64,000 nt of DNA, from NCBI RefSeq assembly GCF_023221595.1, contig NZ_CP096566.1, positions 32,127 through 96,126 on the forward strand, written 5' to 3'. Shown here piece by piece: positions 17,992-26,562 of the stretch. Under the pieces are notes generated by a model. It was not told the origin of the DNA. It made no database searches and saw only the letters and a list, made by a program, of their open reading frames with translations. Both the position numbers and the translations under genes were made by a program. Within the stretch, counting starts at the first letter, position 1, and each line of letters starts with the position of its first letter. This DNA is from Rhodococcus qingshengii JCM 15477 (GTDB taxonomy: Bacteria > Actinomycetota > Actinomycetes > Mycobacteriales > Mycobacteriaceae).

Positions 17992-19089
17992 ATGACCGAC
18001 TTTAGCCTCCGAGCAGCTCGTATTCAGCTAGGTGCATTGCTTGCTGCACTCGCACTCGCGATCGTCATTGCGCTCGGTATCACCACCGGCGCATTCGTAC
18101 TTTCCTTCGCCGTACAACGCGACCTTGCACGGCAAGCACTGATCCCGGAACACCTGACCTGGATCTTCCCGGCGATTGTCGACAGCGCCATCCTCGGCGC
18201 CACCATCGCCATCGTCATCATCAGCAAGCTCAACATGAACAAGCGCGACAGGGGCTTCTACATCGCCCTCGCAGTCAGCGTTGTCGTGATCAGCATCCTC
18301 GGAAACGCGTACCACGCCTATCACGCAGCAATTGCTGCACAGGAGTCGATCGATGGTGGGGGAGACCTTGGGTTCATTCCACTCGCGCCGGCCATTGCAG
18401 CGGCCATTGCGATCATTCCGCCGGCCCTGGTCTTGGCGTTCACGCACGGAATCACGATCTTGGTGAAGGCAGTCGGAATGGCGTACGCCGCTTACCGTTC
18501 GATCGTCGAAAGTGCCACTGACAGTGAGGATGCAAAGAGTATTGCATCTGACCTCGCCGTAGGCCGGGGACCGATCCGCGTCCCTCAGCCCAGCGAGAAG
18601 ATCGCCCACAATATTGCGGAGCAGGAGGAAGAGGATCTAGACGTAGACGCCACAACGGTGGATGCGAAGACAGGCAACGAGGACGCTATTGCGGACTTTG
18701 CGGAGCCGTTTTTCGTCAACGAAATGACGGATGAAGGCCTCGACGAGATCCTCGATCCCCAAGACACAGCTACGGAGTTCCCAGACCGTCGCGACGCCGA
18801 AGAAGCACAGGCCGACACGGATGCCGACATAGACGACCTCATGGCCTTCATCGCCCGGGCGAATCTCGCGAAGAACGTCAAAGACACAGCGGTCCGCAAG
18901 CTCACGAACCCGAACCTCACGTGGGAGACCATCGCTCTGGAATCGAAGCCGCCTGTCGCGACATCGACCGCATGGCGTCGGTACGAGAAATTCGATACCG
19001 CAGCTCGAGAAGCAGGCTTCGACAGTCCACCATTGCCCGACCTGCGAGCCGCCGAGAACCCGATGCGCAGCGAACTCACCACCGTTTGA
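17992..19089 (+). CDS. DUF2637 membrane protein (plasmid transfer/spread type)
   Basis: 365 residues. Four membrane segments lie at about 12-38, 55-78, 87-105 and 130-160, with the DUF2637 pattern (AxVDSAILGATIAIVI, GNAYHAYHA). An acidic cytoplasmic region (about 190-290) and a C-terminal HTH-like helical part (NLTWETIALESKPPVATSTAWRR) follow. DUF2637 proteins are common on actinobacterial plasmids and integrative elements, near par and transfer genes. The ATG at 17992 is preferred over the frame opening at 17917 because GAAGGAAAG lies upstream. It may link the partition or transfer machinery to the membrane (inference). Confidence 0.78.
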   Translation: MTDFSLRAARIQLGALLAALALAIVIALGITTGAFVLSFAVQRDLARQALIPEHLTWIFPAIVDSAILGATIAIVIISKLNMNKRDRGFYIALAVSVVVISILGNAYHAYHAAIAAQESIDGGGDLGFIPLAPAIAAAIAIIPPALVLAFTHGITILVKAVGMAYAAYRSIVESATDSEDAKSIASDLAVGRGPIRVPQPSEKIAHNIAEQEEEDLDVDATTVDAKTGNEDAIADFAEPFFVNEMTDEGLDEILDPQDTATEFPDRRDAEEAQADTDADIDDLMAFIARANLAKNVKDTAVRKLTNPNLTWETIALESKPPVATSTAWRRYEKFDTAAREAGFDSPPLPDLRAAENPMRSELTTV

Positions 19090-19171
19090 CCCACACCCAC
19101 CAATAAAAGGGTGGCCCCGACAGTGCTACGAACACCGTCAGGGCCGATGACCACAGAAAGCACCTGTGACC

Positions 19172-19833
19172 ATGAACAATCATACCGACCGCTCCGAAAG
19201 CATCGACCACGGCAAAACCGGCCGACCACCTATACAGCCACGAGCGAAAATCACCCGAGAAGCGATCCTCGAAGTTTCTGCCACCCTGTTCAGCCGAACC
19301 GGTTACGCGGGCACCAGCATCAATGACATCCTGGCGATCTCCGAGACCACCAAAGGTGCGATGTACTTCCACTTCTCGAAGAAGGAATCCATCGCGAGCG
19401 AGATGCTCCGCCGCTGGTCCGCCGCAGTCTCCGAGACAGTGGGGAAGGCCGCAGCGACAGGTCAACCCGCGATCGGCAAGTGATCATGATCTACCGCGAA
19501 CTCGCCCGCCGCACACAAACAGAAGCGATCACCCGAGCCGGACTCATCCTGTCCGTCGACAAGTCGCTCAGTGATGCGTGTGCCACCTACGAATCGTGGA
19601 CCGACGCGATCACACCGATCGTCGTCGACGCGATCCGTTCCGGCGCCCTCGACTGCGCGGAAAGCATGTCCAGGCTCGCAGACACTCTCTGCGCCGGTTT
19701 CGTCGGCGCAGTGCAGGTTGCCGCTAGCCTCGACGAGAACCACACCATCACCAAACGAGTCGACGATCTGCTGCTGATGTGGCGCGGAACTGACCCGGCC
19801 GCCGTCCGTATGGTCGAAGGAGCATCTCTGTGA
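19172..19833 (+). pseudogene. TetR (ScbR/ArpA-like) regulator split by a frameshift
   Basis: The first frame (19172-19483) encodes the TetR DNA-binding domain: TREAILEVSATLFSRTGYAGTSINDILAISETTKGAMYFHFSKKE. The second (19480-19833) encodes the ligand-binding half, beginning QVIMIYRELARRTQ. The two overlap at a TGATCATG junction, and read together give about 222 residues, the length of the intact neighbour (224). One lost or gained base near 19470-19485 explains it. A sequencing error or programmed shift is also possible. The family binds gamma-butyrolactone-type signals and represses secondary-metabolism or transfer genes. Confidence 0.75.
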
Positions 19834-20504
19834 ACAGCCATAACGAATCGGCGGCCACTCCGGAAAACGCTGCCGCCACAAGAACCAGCCCTCGGATCGG
19901 GCGCATCCCCGGCAGTAAAAACTCAGCAATGCAGGACCGCGCAGTGCGAACACGCGAAGCGATCATCGCCGTCGCGGCACGGCACTTCGACACCGACGGA
20001 TACGGCAACACCAGCATCAACACCATCAGCGGTACCGGAAAATTCGCCAAAGGCGCGATGTACTACCACTTCCCATCCAAGGAAGCGATCGCCGAACACC
20101 TCGTTTCGGACTGGAACCACACCCTCGCCGAAACCATCAGCGAAGCACTGGCGGCCAGTCCAAGCAGCACGGCAAGGGAGAAGCTGACAGCGATCTTTAT
20201 CTCGCTCGCACAGCACATCGGCGAAGACACCTACCTCCGCGCCGGAATGAAACTCACCCTCGAACCCGCCATCAACAATGGCGCAGCATTCGCACACTGG
20301 GTCGACGCCATCAGCGACATCATCGAAACCGCCATCACCACCGGCGAAATCCCCGACACCCCCACAGCTCACCGACTCGCGTGGAACCTGTGCGCCGGCA
20401 CCATCGGAGCCGCCCACGCATCCGCGGTCATGAGAGAAGACATCGACCTCGCCACCCGCATCGGAGACACAGTCGCAGCCCACATCAAATCCGTGAGCGC
20501 ATGA
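19830..20504 (+). CDS. TetR-family regulator, gamma-butyrolactone-receptor-like
   Basis: 224 residues. After a ~30-residue tail comes the TetR HTH (about 35-80: AIIAVAARHFDTDGYGNTSINTIS, KGAMYYHFPSKEAIAEHLV). The KGAMYYHFPSKE motif is close to ScbR/ArpA receptors, and the ligand domain has the conserved AGMKLTLEP and WNLCAGTIGAA segments. The GTG start overlaps the previous gene's stop (GTGA). It is a tandem paralogue of the broken gene just upstream, so the pair came from duplication. Likely a signal-responsive repressor of nearby or transfer genes (inference). Confidence 0.82.
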   Translation: MNSHNESAATPENAAATRTSPRIGRIPGSKNSAMQDRAVRTREAIIAVAARHFDTDGYGNTSINTISGTGKFAKGAMYYHFPSKEAIAEHLVSDWNHTLAETISEALAASPSSTAREKLTAIFISLAQHIGEDTYLRAGMKLTLEPAINNGAAFAHWVDAISDIIETAITTGEIPDTPTAHRLAWNLCAGTIGAAHASAVMREDIDLATRIGDTVAAHIKSVSA

Positions 20505-20821
20505 GACTCTCGACGACATCAGGGGAGGGACCGCGGTGACCACGAGAAGACCGAAAGTATCGTCCTATTCAGGGCAAGAACGCAGAATGTAGATCGAGGG
20601 ATCGGTCGTGTGCTTAGCGCAATCGCCGTCGTCCTGCTCGTGATTCCGATCAAGAGTGCGCGATCCTGAATGTTGCAGGTGAGACGCTCTACCTGGATCA
20701 GGTCGGGCGTCCTACCGGGCTCAAATGCGACTCTTGTGGGCTCCTCGCAAGGGGAAGACGTACGAGAGCAAGTGCGGGCAGCGTGGACACATCGGTAGCT
20801 CTACGAGTCGCCCCGGGAAAC
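20505..20821. other. non-coding gap
   Basis: 317 bases after the TetR gene. No open frame with good codon pattern, no clear hairpin and no repeat were seen. Confidence 0.4.
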
Positions 20822-21247
20822 TTAAGCCAGCTTGATCTGGGAAAGTTTCACTATCGCATCTGGTGTCTTTGCATCCGGAATGAGCTTGTCGGCGGCCACA
20901 CGAGTCTTGGCTGCCGCGACACCCTCCGCCAAGGTGATCGAGCGCCCCGTGATGCTGGAGACGCCAATAATGTCACTCGGATCTGTCAACTTCTTGCCCC
21001 GCACAGGAACAGTCGTGGCCGACGAAGCTGGGCTTGAGGTGTCGGCCGACGACGAACTCTCGCGCCCCGGGTTCTTACCCATCTTGCCCTTGCCGTGCTT
21101 CGAGATCTTGTGGATCTTTTTGTGGCCTTTGACGCTGATAGTGCTCGGCTGGTCCCCACCCTTGCGCAGGCCTTCTGTCACGACGATGTAGCCGCGCGGA
21201 ACGTGATGTCCTGAGCTTTTTGTCTCGGCAGCGAGATTCTCAGCCAT
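20822..21247 (-). CDS. small basic, Ser/Lys/Gly-rich protein, unknown
   Basis: 141 residues. A short ordered start (HHVPRGYIVVTEGLRKGG) leads to a very basic segment (KGHKKIHKISKHGKGKMGKN, about 42-61), a Ser-rich linker and an alpha-helical end (TLAEGVAAAKTRVAADKLIPDAK). No family recognised. The ATG at 21247 is chosen because GGTGGAG lies upstream and it starts one base after the stop of the membrane-protein gene, so the two are one operon. The basic patch could bind nucleic acid or acidic lipid. Confidence 0.55.
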   Translation of the reverse strand: MAENLAAETKSSGHHVPRGYIVVTEGLRKGGDQPSTISVKGHKKIHKISKHGKGKMGKNPGRESSSSADTSSPASSATTVPVRGKKLTDPSDIIGVSSITGRSITLAEGVAAAKTRVAADKLIPDAKTPDAIVKLSQIKLA

Positions 21248-21248
21248 G

Positions 21249-21815
21249 TCACTCCACCTTCCCTTCGCCCAGATTCTCCCCGGAATTCGAATCGACGTCC
21301 ACCTCTGAAGCTTGTTTGAGTAAATCCTCAAGGATTCCACTAGGCAGAGCCAAAGGACCTGCCGTTACATTCCGGACTAGCTCGGCAGCACCGACTGGTC
21401 TGTACTTCTCCTCGACCTTTAGGAGAATCGTCAAACTGTCGTAGCCCAAAGGACGGTTGTCCTTTGCCGTGCCGGTAGCCAAGTTCAGCGCCCAAAGCGC
21501 CTGTTCCCACCACTTTTCCTGCTGAGTGGTCACGAAATCTTGGTACCGTTCGGCCCGCGCGATACGCCTTGCGTTCCTGCCAGCCGCAGACACCCCGATG
21601 AAAGCGATTCCCGCAGCCGCCACGGCCATGAGACCACCGAATCCTGGACTAACCGCAAACTTGCCCAGGCCGGCCAGGAACGCCTCGTGCCCCCACTTCC
21701 TGTACGCCGCCAGGCCGAACCGCCAGATCACCACAAGCACGACGAGCGCGAGGAGAGTGGTGATCCAAAAACTCCACTTTTTGAGCAGGCAGGGCTCGAC
21801 AGTTTCCACATTCAC
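21249..21815 (-). CDS. two-pass membrane protein, unknown
   Basis: 188 residues. Membrane segments lie at about 14-36 and 58-80, with a positively charged run after the second (GRNARRIARAERYQ), so the C-terminal ~100 residues are cytoplasmic. These are helical and end in an acidic tail. No family recognised. The start is a GTG. The downstream basic protein (141 residues) is almost contiguous, suggesting a membrane anchor and soluble partner; function is open. Confidence 0.6.
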   Translation of the reverse strand: MNVETVEPCLLKKWSFWITTLLALVVLVVIWRFGLAAYRKWGHEAFLAGLGKFAVSPGFGGLMAVAAAGIAFIGVSAAGRNARRIARAERYQDFVTTQQEKWWEQALWALNLATGTAKDNRPLGYDSLTILLKVEEKYRPVGAAELVRNVTAGPLALPSGILEDLLKQASEVDVDSNSGENLGEGKVE

Positions 21816-21990
21816 AGCTGTGATTGTGCCGGGTACTTCGGCGAACTCGGCTTTCGAACTGGCCGTGTTGCCGGGATCAACTACCGAGAGCCGCGAAACG
21901 TGCTCCGGTACGCGAGGCTAGTACCTCGCGCTTGGGTCCGCTCGAAGCCCAGCGCCCATCAATCCTTGGGAATGAGACGGTCGTCCTTGT

Positions 21991-22215
21991 CTAATGCCCC
22001 CTGGCGAGTGGCGGATTGTTAGTGCCCGGCGGGTTGGGAGGAACCCCGGTGTTGGCATGGAGGGTGTCACCGTCGTAGGAGCCAGTACCTTTAGTCATTG
22101 ACTGCCTCTTCTTACGCGGATGCCCTACGTGGTAGTGAGGCTGCGTGCTGTGATCCGGGTACGCATACCCGCACTCATAAACTGGCGCGCTGCCTTTTTT
22201 AAAGAATCCGAACAT
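21991..22215 (-). CDS. short His/Pro-rich protein, unknown
   Basis: 74 residues beginning MFGFFKKG. The early part has Cys, Tyr and several His (YAYPDHSTQPHYHVGHP), followed by a basic and then a Pro/Asn-rich tail. GAGGAG sits 6 bases before the ATG, which is the main support. It is shorter than most real genes and has no known relative that I can name. Confidence 0.45.
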   Translation of the reverse strand: MFGFFKKGSAPVYECGYAYPDHSTQPHYHVGHPRKKRQSMTKGTGSYDGDTLHANTGVPPNPPGTNNPPLARGH

Positions 22216-22327
22216 GACGGGTCTCCTCGGGTTTGTGAGGCCTCATCTTAGACGCGGCGCTATTGCCAGCTCCTGACCTCATCTATCTCATTGGGTAGCG
22301 TGCGGGTGTGGCCCTGGGAGAGATATT

Positions 22328-22630
22328 TTGAAGGCGCAACGCCGCTCGGCGGCCGTGACTGTACTGGTCTTCGCTGGATTCGGATTAGTATGCGGACTCG
22401 TAAGCGCCGCCGTGTTGTGGTGGTACGCCTCCCAACCCTTCACGATCTACACAGCCAGCTACCAGCCGCACGACCTCCAATCGTTCCATGTCGAGACGGT
22501 CCCGATTCGCCGATTCATAATTGGACTGATCATCGGTGCACCCCTATTGGGGGCAGCGGTCGGGGCACTCGCTTCCATCGCTGGGTGGAATCTCGCACGA
22601 CGCGACCGCACGACTGGAATGTTCACCTGA
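22328..22630 (+). CDS. small two-pass membrane protein, unknown
   Basis: 100 residues. Membrane segments lie at about 9-31 and 65-88, joined by a 33-residue extracytoplasmic loop with several aromatics. The end is short and basic (ARRDRTTG). The start is a TTG with GGGAGAG upstream. No family recognised and no neighbour on the same strand. Confidence 0.5.
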   Translation: MKAQRRSAAVTVLVFAGFGLVCGLVSAAVLWWYASQPFTIYTASYQPHDLQSFHVETVPIRRFIIGLIIGAPLLGAAVGALASIAGWNLARRDRTTGMFT

Positions 22631-23148
22631 ACGCCGACCGGAGGTCAGGGCTGATTCTCTCAGCGCAATATGCACTGCCGCAACATATTTGGATCTCCCA
22701 TTCGTCCAATGCGGCCTATGCGTCAGAACACTTTGGTCGTTCCTCGCAGACTAGGTGTACACGCCCGATCAGACACAAGGATCTACTGGCTCTGTTTGAG
22801 CGATCAATCCTTCAGAACGATCAAACATGTTTGTCTTGCGTGAGGTGGGTCGGGTGAGACAGTGCATGAACGGTGTGTCCATCAATCGATCGTTTCTCGG
22901 ACACGCAACGGCGACGACGATCAGACAAAGCGACCAGCCGGGGGAGTGTTGCAAAAACCCGTCCCACTGCTTTTGTCCCAAATCCTCGCTTGTCGGTGAG
23001 TTCTGCAACACTGTGCCCTTACGAGCGACTTTTTGGTCTACGCAGTAACTCTCGGAGTTATTTGGCACGTTTTCCCCGAAGTATTTGACACGGAGAATGC
23101 GGCGAGGCCTGTCGAGCGTTGAAGTGACGGACTGAATTCCGGCTGGTT
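22631..23148. other. gap with a spaced inverted repeat
   Basis: 518 bases without a convincing gene. AGTGTTGCA (22945-22953) and TGCAACACT (23004-23012) are perfect inverted copies 50 bases apart, downstream of the resolvase gene. This could be a transcription end or a scar of a lost element. Confidence 0.4.
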
Positions 23149-23742
23149 TCAGAGTGAGAGCATTCCGGCTTCCCTTTCGGTACGCGCCAGCTCGATGTTG
23201 GCGTACAGTGCCGATCGCTTCAAACCCGTGTTCCTGCATAATGTTTCGATCTTGAACTGCCCGGTCTCGTACGTCTGTAACAGGTACGCGCGCTCTTCCG
23301 GTGTTAGCTTGTGTTGACGGCCCTTCATCTTGCCGGCCGCCGCAGCCGCCGCAACAGCATCCCTGGTCCGACTTCGGATCAGATCGGACTCGAATTCGGC
23401 CATCAACCCGAGGACACCGATGAACATCTTGCCCATCGGATCGGTCGGGTCGTAAATCTTCCCGTCGATCGACAACGCCACACCTTTGGCAGCGAGTCGC
23501 TTCACCGTCTCGTGAAGATCCCCCGCTGACCGAGAGAGCCTGTCGAGTTTCGTCACACAGAACACGTCACCTTCGCGGGCAGCGTTGATCGCATTGTCGA
23601 GCCCGGGACGCCGAGTCTGCCGGCCACTGATTCCGTGATCGACATACACCCGGTCGCGATCGACACCCTCCTTGGCAAGAAGCTCGACCTGAATCGACGA
23701 ATCCTGAGCCGCCGTACTCACACGCGCGTAGCCGATCTTCAT
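23149..23742 (-). CDS. Tn3-type serine resolvase
   Basis: 197 residues. The catalytic domain starts MKIGYARVSTAAQDSSIQ, with the nucleophile Ser in ARVST (residue 9), and has the TKLDRLSRS motif near 64-72 and the long E helix (GLMAEFESDLIRSRTRDA). A C-terminal HTH (about 147-185, KLTPEERAYLLQ...IETLCRNTGLKRSALY) completes it. It cuts and rejoins DNA at res sites to resolve cointegrates or plasmid dimers. Repeats at 23774-23905, directly upstream, are probable binding sites. There is no transposase beside it, so it may act as a plasmid multimer resolver or be a relic. Confidence 0.9.
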   Translation of the reverse strand: MKIGYARVSTAAQDSSIQVELLAKEGVDRDRVYVDHGISGRQTRRPGLDNAINAAREGDVFCVTKLDRLSRSAGDLHETVKRLAAKGVALSIDGKIYDPTDPMGKMFIGVLGLMAEFESDLIRSRTRDAVAAAAAAGKMKGRQHKLTPEERAYLLQTYETGQFKIETLCRNTGLKRSALYANIELARTEREAGMLSL

Positions 23743-23773
23743 TGCACTCCCGATTTTCGCCGTTCAGACGTCC

Positions 23774-23905
23774 CGGACACAATCTGTCCGTTAGAAACTA
23801 TGCCATACCGGACGAATCCAACGGACACATATACCGGACGAAATCGCGAGAATTTCCCCACGTCAATTTCACGCAGAAGCGCGTTTGTGATCGTCCGGTA
23901 TGACG
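23774..23905. promoter_or_regulatory. candidate res site / resolvase operator
   Basis: Upstream of the resolvase start are a palindrome CGGACA-5-TGTCCG (23774-23790), a half-site TACCGGACG (about 23806-23814), a paired unit CGGACA...TACCGGACG (23822-23840) and an inverted CGTCCGGTA (23892-23900). Repeated CCGGACG/TGTCCG motifs in this layout fit the three-subsite res regions bound by Tn3-type resolvases. The remainder of the gap to 24264 shows nothing clear. Confidence 0.6.
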
Positions 23906-24264
23906 ATGGTCAAAACGCACACCGAAACCGGCAGGAGGGCTCTGAGTGCGTTTGCCTTGAACCGGTAAGCCTCCGCGATTGGCGAGTGAGGTCAGTACAG
24001 GAACAGTTGATGAGGAGTAAATCGTTCGCAGGCTGAACCGTACGCTGCTTATTCATGCACCTTTGCTATGTCGAAGATTCGGGCAACTCTGGGGAGGGCT
24101 TACTTACACTGAATGGTCTAACCGTCCTGCCACTTGCTTCAGGGGCCCCGGGTTTAGTTGTCCTCGAGCGGAATACACGTTCGGCGCCCGCGATTGTCGG
24201 CATCGGCCGCTAGATTTGGGCGTGGTCCGGCACCGTGCAGGACCACATCCCTGTGAGGTGGTTG

Positions 24265-24750
24265 ATGGAACCCGTAACCCTAGTAGTCGCGGCGATCGCA
24301 CTCGGTGCGTCGGACGGCGCACGTGAGACCACGAAACAGGCAATCGGCGACGCGTACACGGCCGTGAAGGGCTGGATTACGAACCGGTACAGCTCCGTGA
24401 CCGCGGAGGTCGAGGGGCTGGAGCAGGAGCCAGAGGAAGAACTCCGCCGCGCACTCCTTGCGAAGAAACTGGATCAGGCGGGTGCTGGCGACGACGTCGA
24501 TCTTCTGGGTCTCGCGCAAGCTCTCCTGGCAGCCGTCGAGGAGCAGGCTCCCGAGTTGCCTGCCACCATCGGCGTAGTGATTCGCCGCGCATCGGTTGGA
24601 GGCGACATCGAGGTCAAAGATGTGGCCGTCGACGGCGGGAGTGGTGTTGTCGCCGAGGACATCGCAGCTGCTGGCGATCTGCGGATCGGCCGAGTCGCAG
24701 CGCGTGCCCTTCAGGAGTCGCCCCACCCTACCTGGGCGCGGGAGCAATAG
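24265..24750 (+). CDS. adaptor-like protein, N-terminal part of a probable frameshifted gene
   Basis: 161 residues from an ATG with GTGAGG upstream. The N-terminal ~70 residues are helical (KQAIGDAYTAVKGWITNRYSSV) and resemble N-terminal domains found in actinobacterial conflict/adaptor proteins. Short hydrophobic strands with Gly/Asp turns follow (GGDIEVKDVAVDGG, GDLRIGRVAA). Good coding pattern continues past its stop in the -1 frame (24725 to 25415), so this and the next entry are probably one gene interrupted near the CCCC run at 24719-24722. It lies upstream of CBASS and BREX, in a defence neighbourhood. Function is inference. Confidence 0.55.
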   Translation: MEPVTLVVAAIALGASDGARETTKQAIGDAYTAVKGWITNRYSSVTAEVEGLEQEPEEELRRALLAKKLDQAGAGDDVDLLGLAQALLAAVEEQAPELPATIGVVIRRASVGGDIEVKDVAVDGGSGVVAEDIAAAGDLRIGRVAARALQESPHPTWAREQ

Positions 24751-24899
24751 ACGGTTGGTCTGCTTCCGCGCACAACTTCACCTCGACCCAGCGCAACGTC
24801 ATCGCTGGCCGGGATAACAACACGTACTATTCGGTCGGCGCGACGGAGACGGGTAACAGCGGCGACCGCATCCGCGCAGTAACGGCGTCAGTCAAGCCG

Positions 24900-25415
24900 G
24901 TGCCTATCGGTCAGGGTCTATGGACCGTCGCTGTAAACAACGCGAGTTCGGGTCCGATTACGGACCTCGAAGTCGATGTGTATGCCGTTGATGGGGACGG
25001 CAACGGACTGGAGGGTGCGTGTCACCCGGCGAAGGGGAAGATCTCAGTGCAGGGGCTCTCCCGCGAGATGCTGTCGGGCGTGATGAGCGGAACACTTGAT
25101 GCCATCGGCTCCCGCGCTAACTCGATGTACCCGCCGGGGATTTTCGGTGTGCCGACGAACCTCGGTTCCTATGGTGGGATGTTCTCGGATCACATCATGA
25201 GTGTCCCCGGCCTCTCCGCGCTTCTTCAGAACGCGCAACAGCAGATGGTCGACAAATACCCGCAGGTGATCTCGCGAGACCAGTCAGCTGAGGTGTTGTA
25301 CAGCGCCCCCGGAGCGGCCGAATTACGGGTCGATCTCCAGTTCGCCGACGACATGGGCAACCTATGGCGTCGACGGCACGGCCAGCAACCTGAACCGGTG
25401 ATGGAGGGCGAATAG
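24900..25415 (+). CDS. C-terminal part of the probable frameshifted adaptor-like gene
   Basis: The first usable start (GTG) is at 24900, but coding pattern in this frame clearly begins near 24725. The extra 58 residues include a QRNVIAGRDNNTYY segment that looks like a RHIM-type amyloid motif ([IV]-x-[AV]-G before Asn). From 24900 the protein has a strand-rich domain (LWTVAVNNASSGPITDLEVDVYA), a Gly/Met-rich middle and a second strand pair near the end (AELRVDLQFADDMGNLWRR). No catalytic motif seen. If joined to the upstream part, the protein would be about 383 residues. Confidence 0.55.
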   Translation: MPIGQGLWTVAVNNASSGPITDLEVDVYAVDGDGNGLEGACHPAKGKISVQGLSREMLSGVMSGTLDAIGSRANSMYPPGIFGVPTNLGSYGGMFSDHIMSVPGLSALLQNAQQQMVDKYPQVISRDQSAEVLYSAPGAAELRVDLQFADDMGNLWRRRHGQQPEPVMEGE

Positions 25416-25901
25416 GCCGGAGTCTCCCGAATCCGGCCGACACCCCGCGTTCCCTCGGAAGGTTGGGGGTTATCCGCTGCGCCGGAAGCGAACACGCAAG
25501 CGTGAACCCCCGACTGCGGCCGCTGTCGGGGGCTTACGCTCTACTTGCCCGGGTGCCGACGACTCCGGAAGTAGTTGTCGGGCGCCTGGAGCCAGGGAAA
25601 GAACTCGATGAGATACGGGCCGAGACCTCTCGTGTTTGGTGACGACATCGCTTCTGTCGCTAACCGATCAACGGTATATGTAGAAACCGCCATCGCACAT
25701 CCGCTGGCTACAAAGAGAGGTTCGCCGTTCTTGTTTCCCAGCCTCACCGTGCCCGGGGCGGCACGCCACGCCCGCCCGGTGGGGGCCGAGGGCTCTTTCG
25801 TAGTCCCGTCAAGTCCGATAACCGTCCCTTATGTCAGTTCAAAGACTGCATATTTTCTCGTCGGGCGGTATCCGACCCGACGTCCTCAGGATAGCGGCGT
25901 G
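25416..25901. other. gap with terminator hairpin
   Basis: 486 bases between convergent genes. CCCCCGAC (25507-25514) pairs with GTCGGGGG (25525-25532), a strong stem that probably ends the plus-strand adaptor transcript. A 68-codon minus-strand frame (25541-25747) has ordinary composition but no support. Nothing else is clear. Confidence 0.5.
25507..25532 (+). terminator. hairpin after adaptor-like locus
   Basis: Perfect 8-bp GC stem with a 10-base loop, about 90 bases after the stop at 25415. It lies between convergent transcripts and may serve both. Confidence 0.55.
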
Positions 25902-26555
25902 TCACGACCGGTCATTGTCGGAGCGTAGTTCTGCCATATGTGCAGCGGCATCCTGGTACGACGTGTACCCCTTGGATCTGTCCACCAGACGAATATCCAT
26001 CTCTCCTTGGGTATAGCGATCAGTGAAGTAGATGCCGTGAATCGATTGGGGGACTAGGCGGGCCGTGTTGAACGAACACGATCCCAGGTGTGGGTAGCTG
26101 CGGCCCCGGTGCTCAGGGCGGGGATCATTCTGGTAGAGGAAGTTGAGTCTTTCCACATCATCTCCGGGTATTCGGTCCCAGAAGAACGACTTACTGTCGC
26201 TTCCACTTTCGACGGTCATCTGACGGACATGGAGGGACCAGTACGACTGGTTGATCACGATGTACGCAGGGATAGGCCCACGATTCCCTCCTTCCGGGAT
26301 AACACTCTTTGCCGTCGGAGTCAGCGTCACTTCCCACAAGCCGTCGATTCGGGGTCTGTGGGTCAGTCTGTTCAGCAGTGGAAGGCGCCATCCCCAGAGA
26401 TCCCATACGAGCAGAACTATCGAGGCGGCCGCGGGGAGCCATCCGATAACGAGTTTGGTGGTGCTGTCGAGACTGATCCCGGATAGCGCGAGGATGGCGG
26501 TGTAGACGAGGCCAACAGTGAGTACGACGATTCGCACCAAGGTAGTCGGACGCAC
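25902..26555 (-). CDS. cap15: CBASS membrane effector, Cap15-like (2TM plus beta-barrel)
   Basis: 217 residues. Two membrane segments lie at about 7-28 and 33-52. A strand-rich domain (about 67-217) follows with the pattern IDGLWEVTLTPTA, IVINQSYWSLHVRQMTVESGSDSKSF and GSCSFNTARLVPQSIHGIYFTDRYTQGEMDI, which matches the SMODS-associated 2TM beta-strand-rich effector family. In known CBASS this barrel binds a cyclic dinucleotide and the membrane part assembles to break the inner membrane. The GTG start comes 7 bases after the CD-NTase stop, so the two genes are one operon. Confidence 0.82.
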   Translation of the reverse strand: MRPTTLVRIVVLTVGLVYTAILALSGISLDSTTKLVIGWLPAAASIVLLVWDLWGWRLPLLNRLTHRPRIDGLWEVTLTPTAKSVIPEGGNRGPIPAYIVINQSYWSLHVRQMTVESGSDSKSFFWDRIPGDDVERLNFLYQNDPRPEHRGRSYPHLGSCSFNTARLVPQSIHGIYFTDRYTQGEMDIRLVDRSKGYTSYQDAAAHMAELRSDNDRS

Positions 26556-26562
26556 GTTGGGG

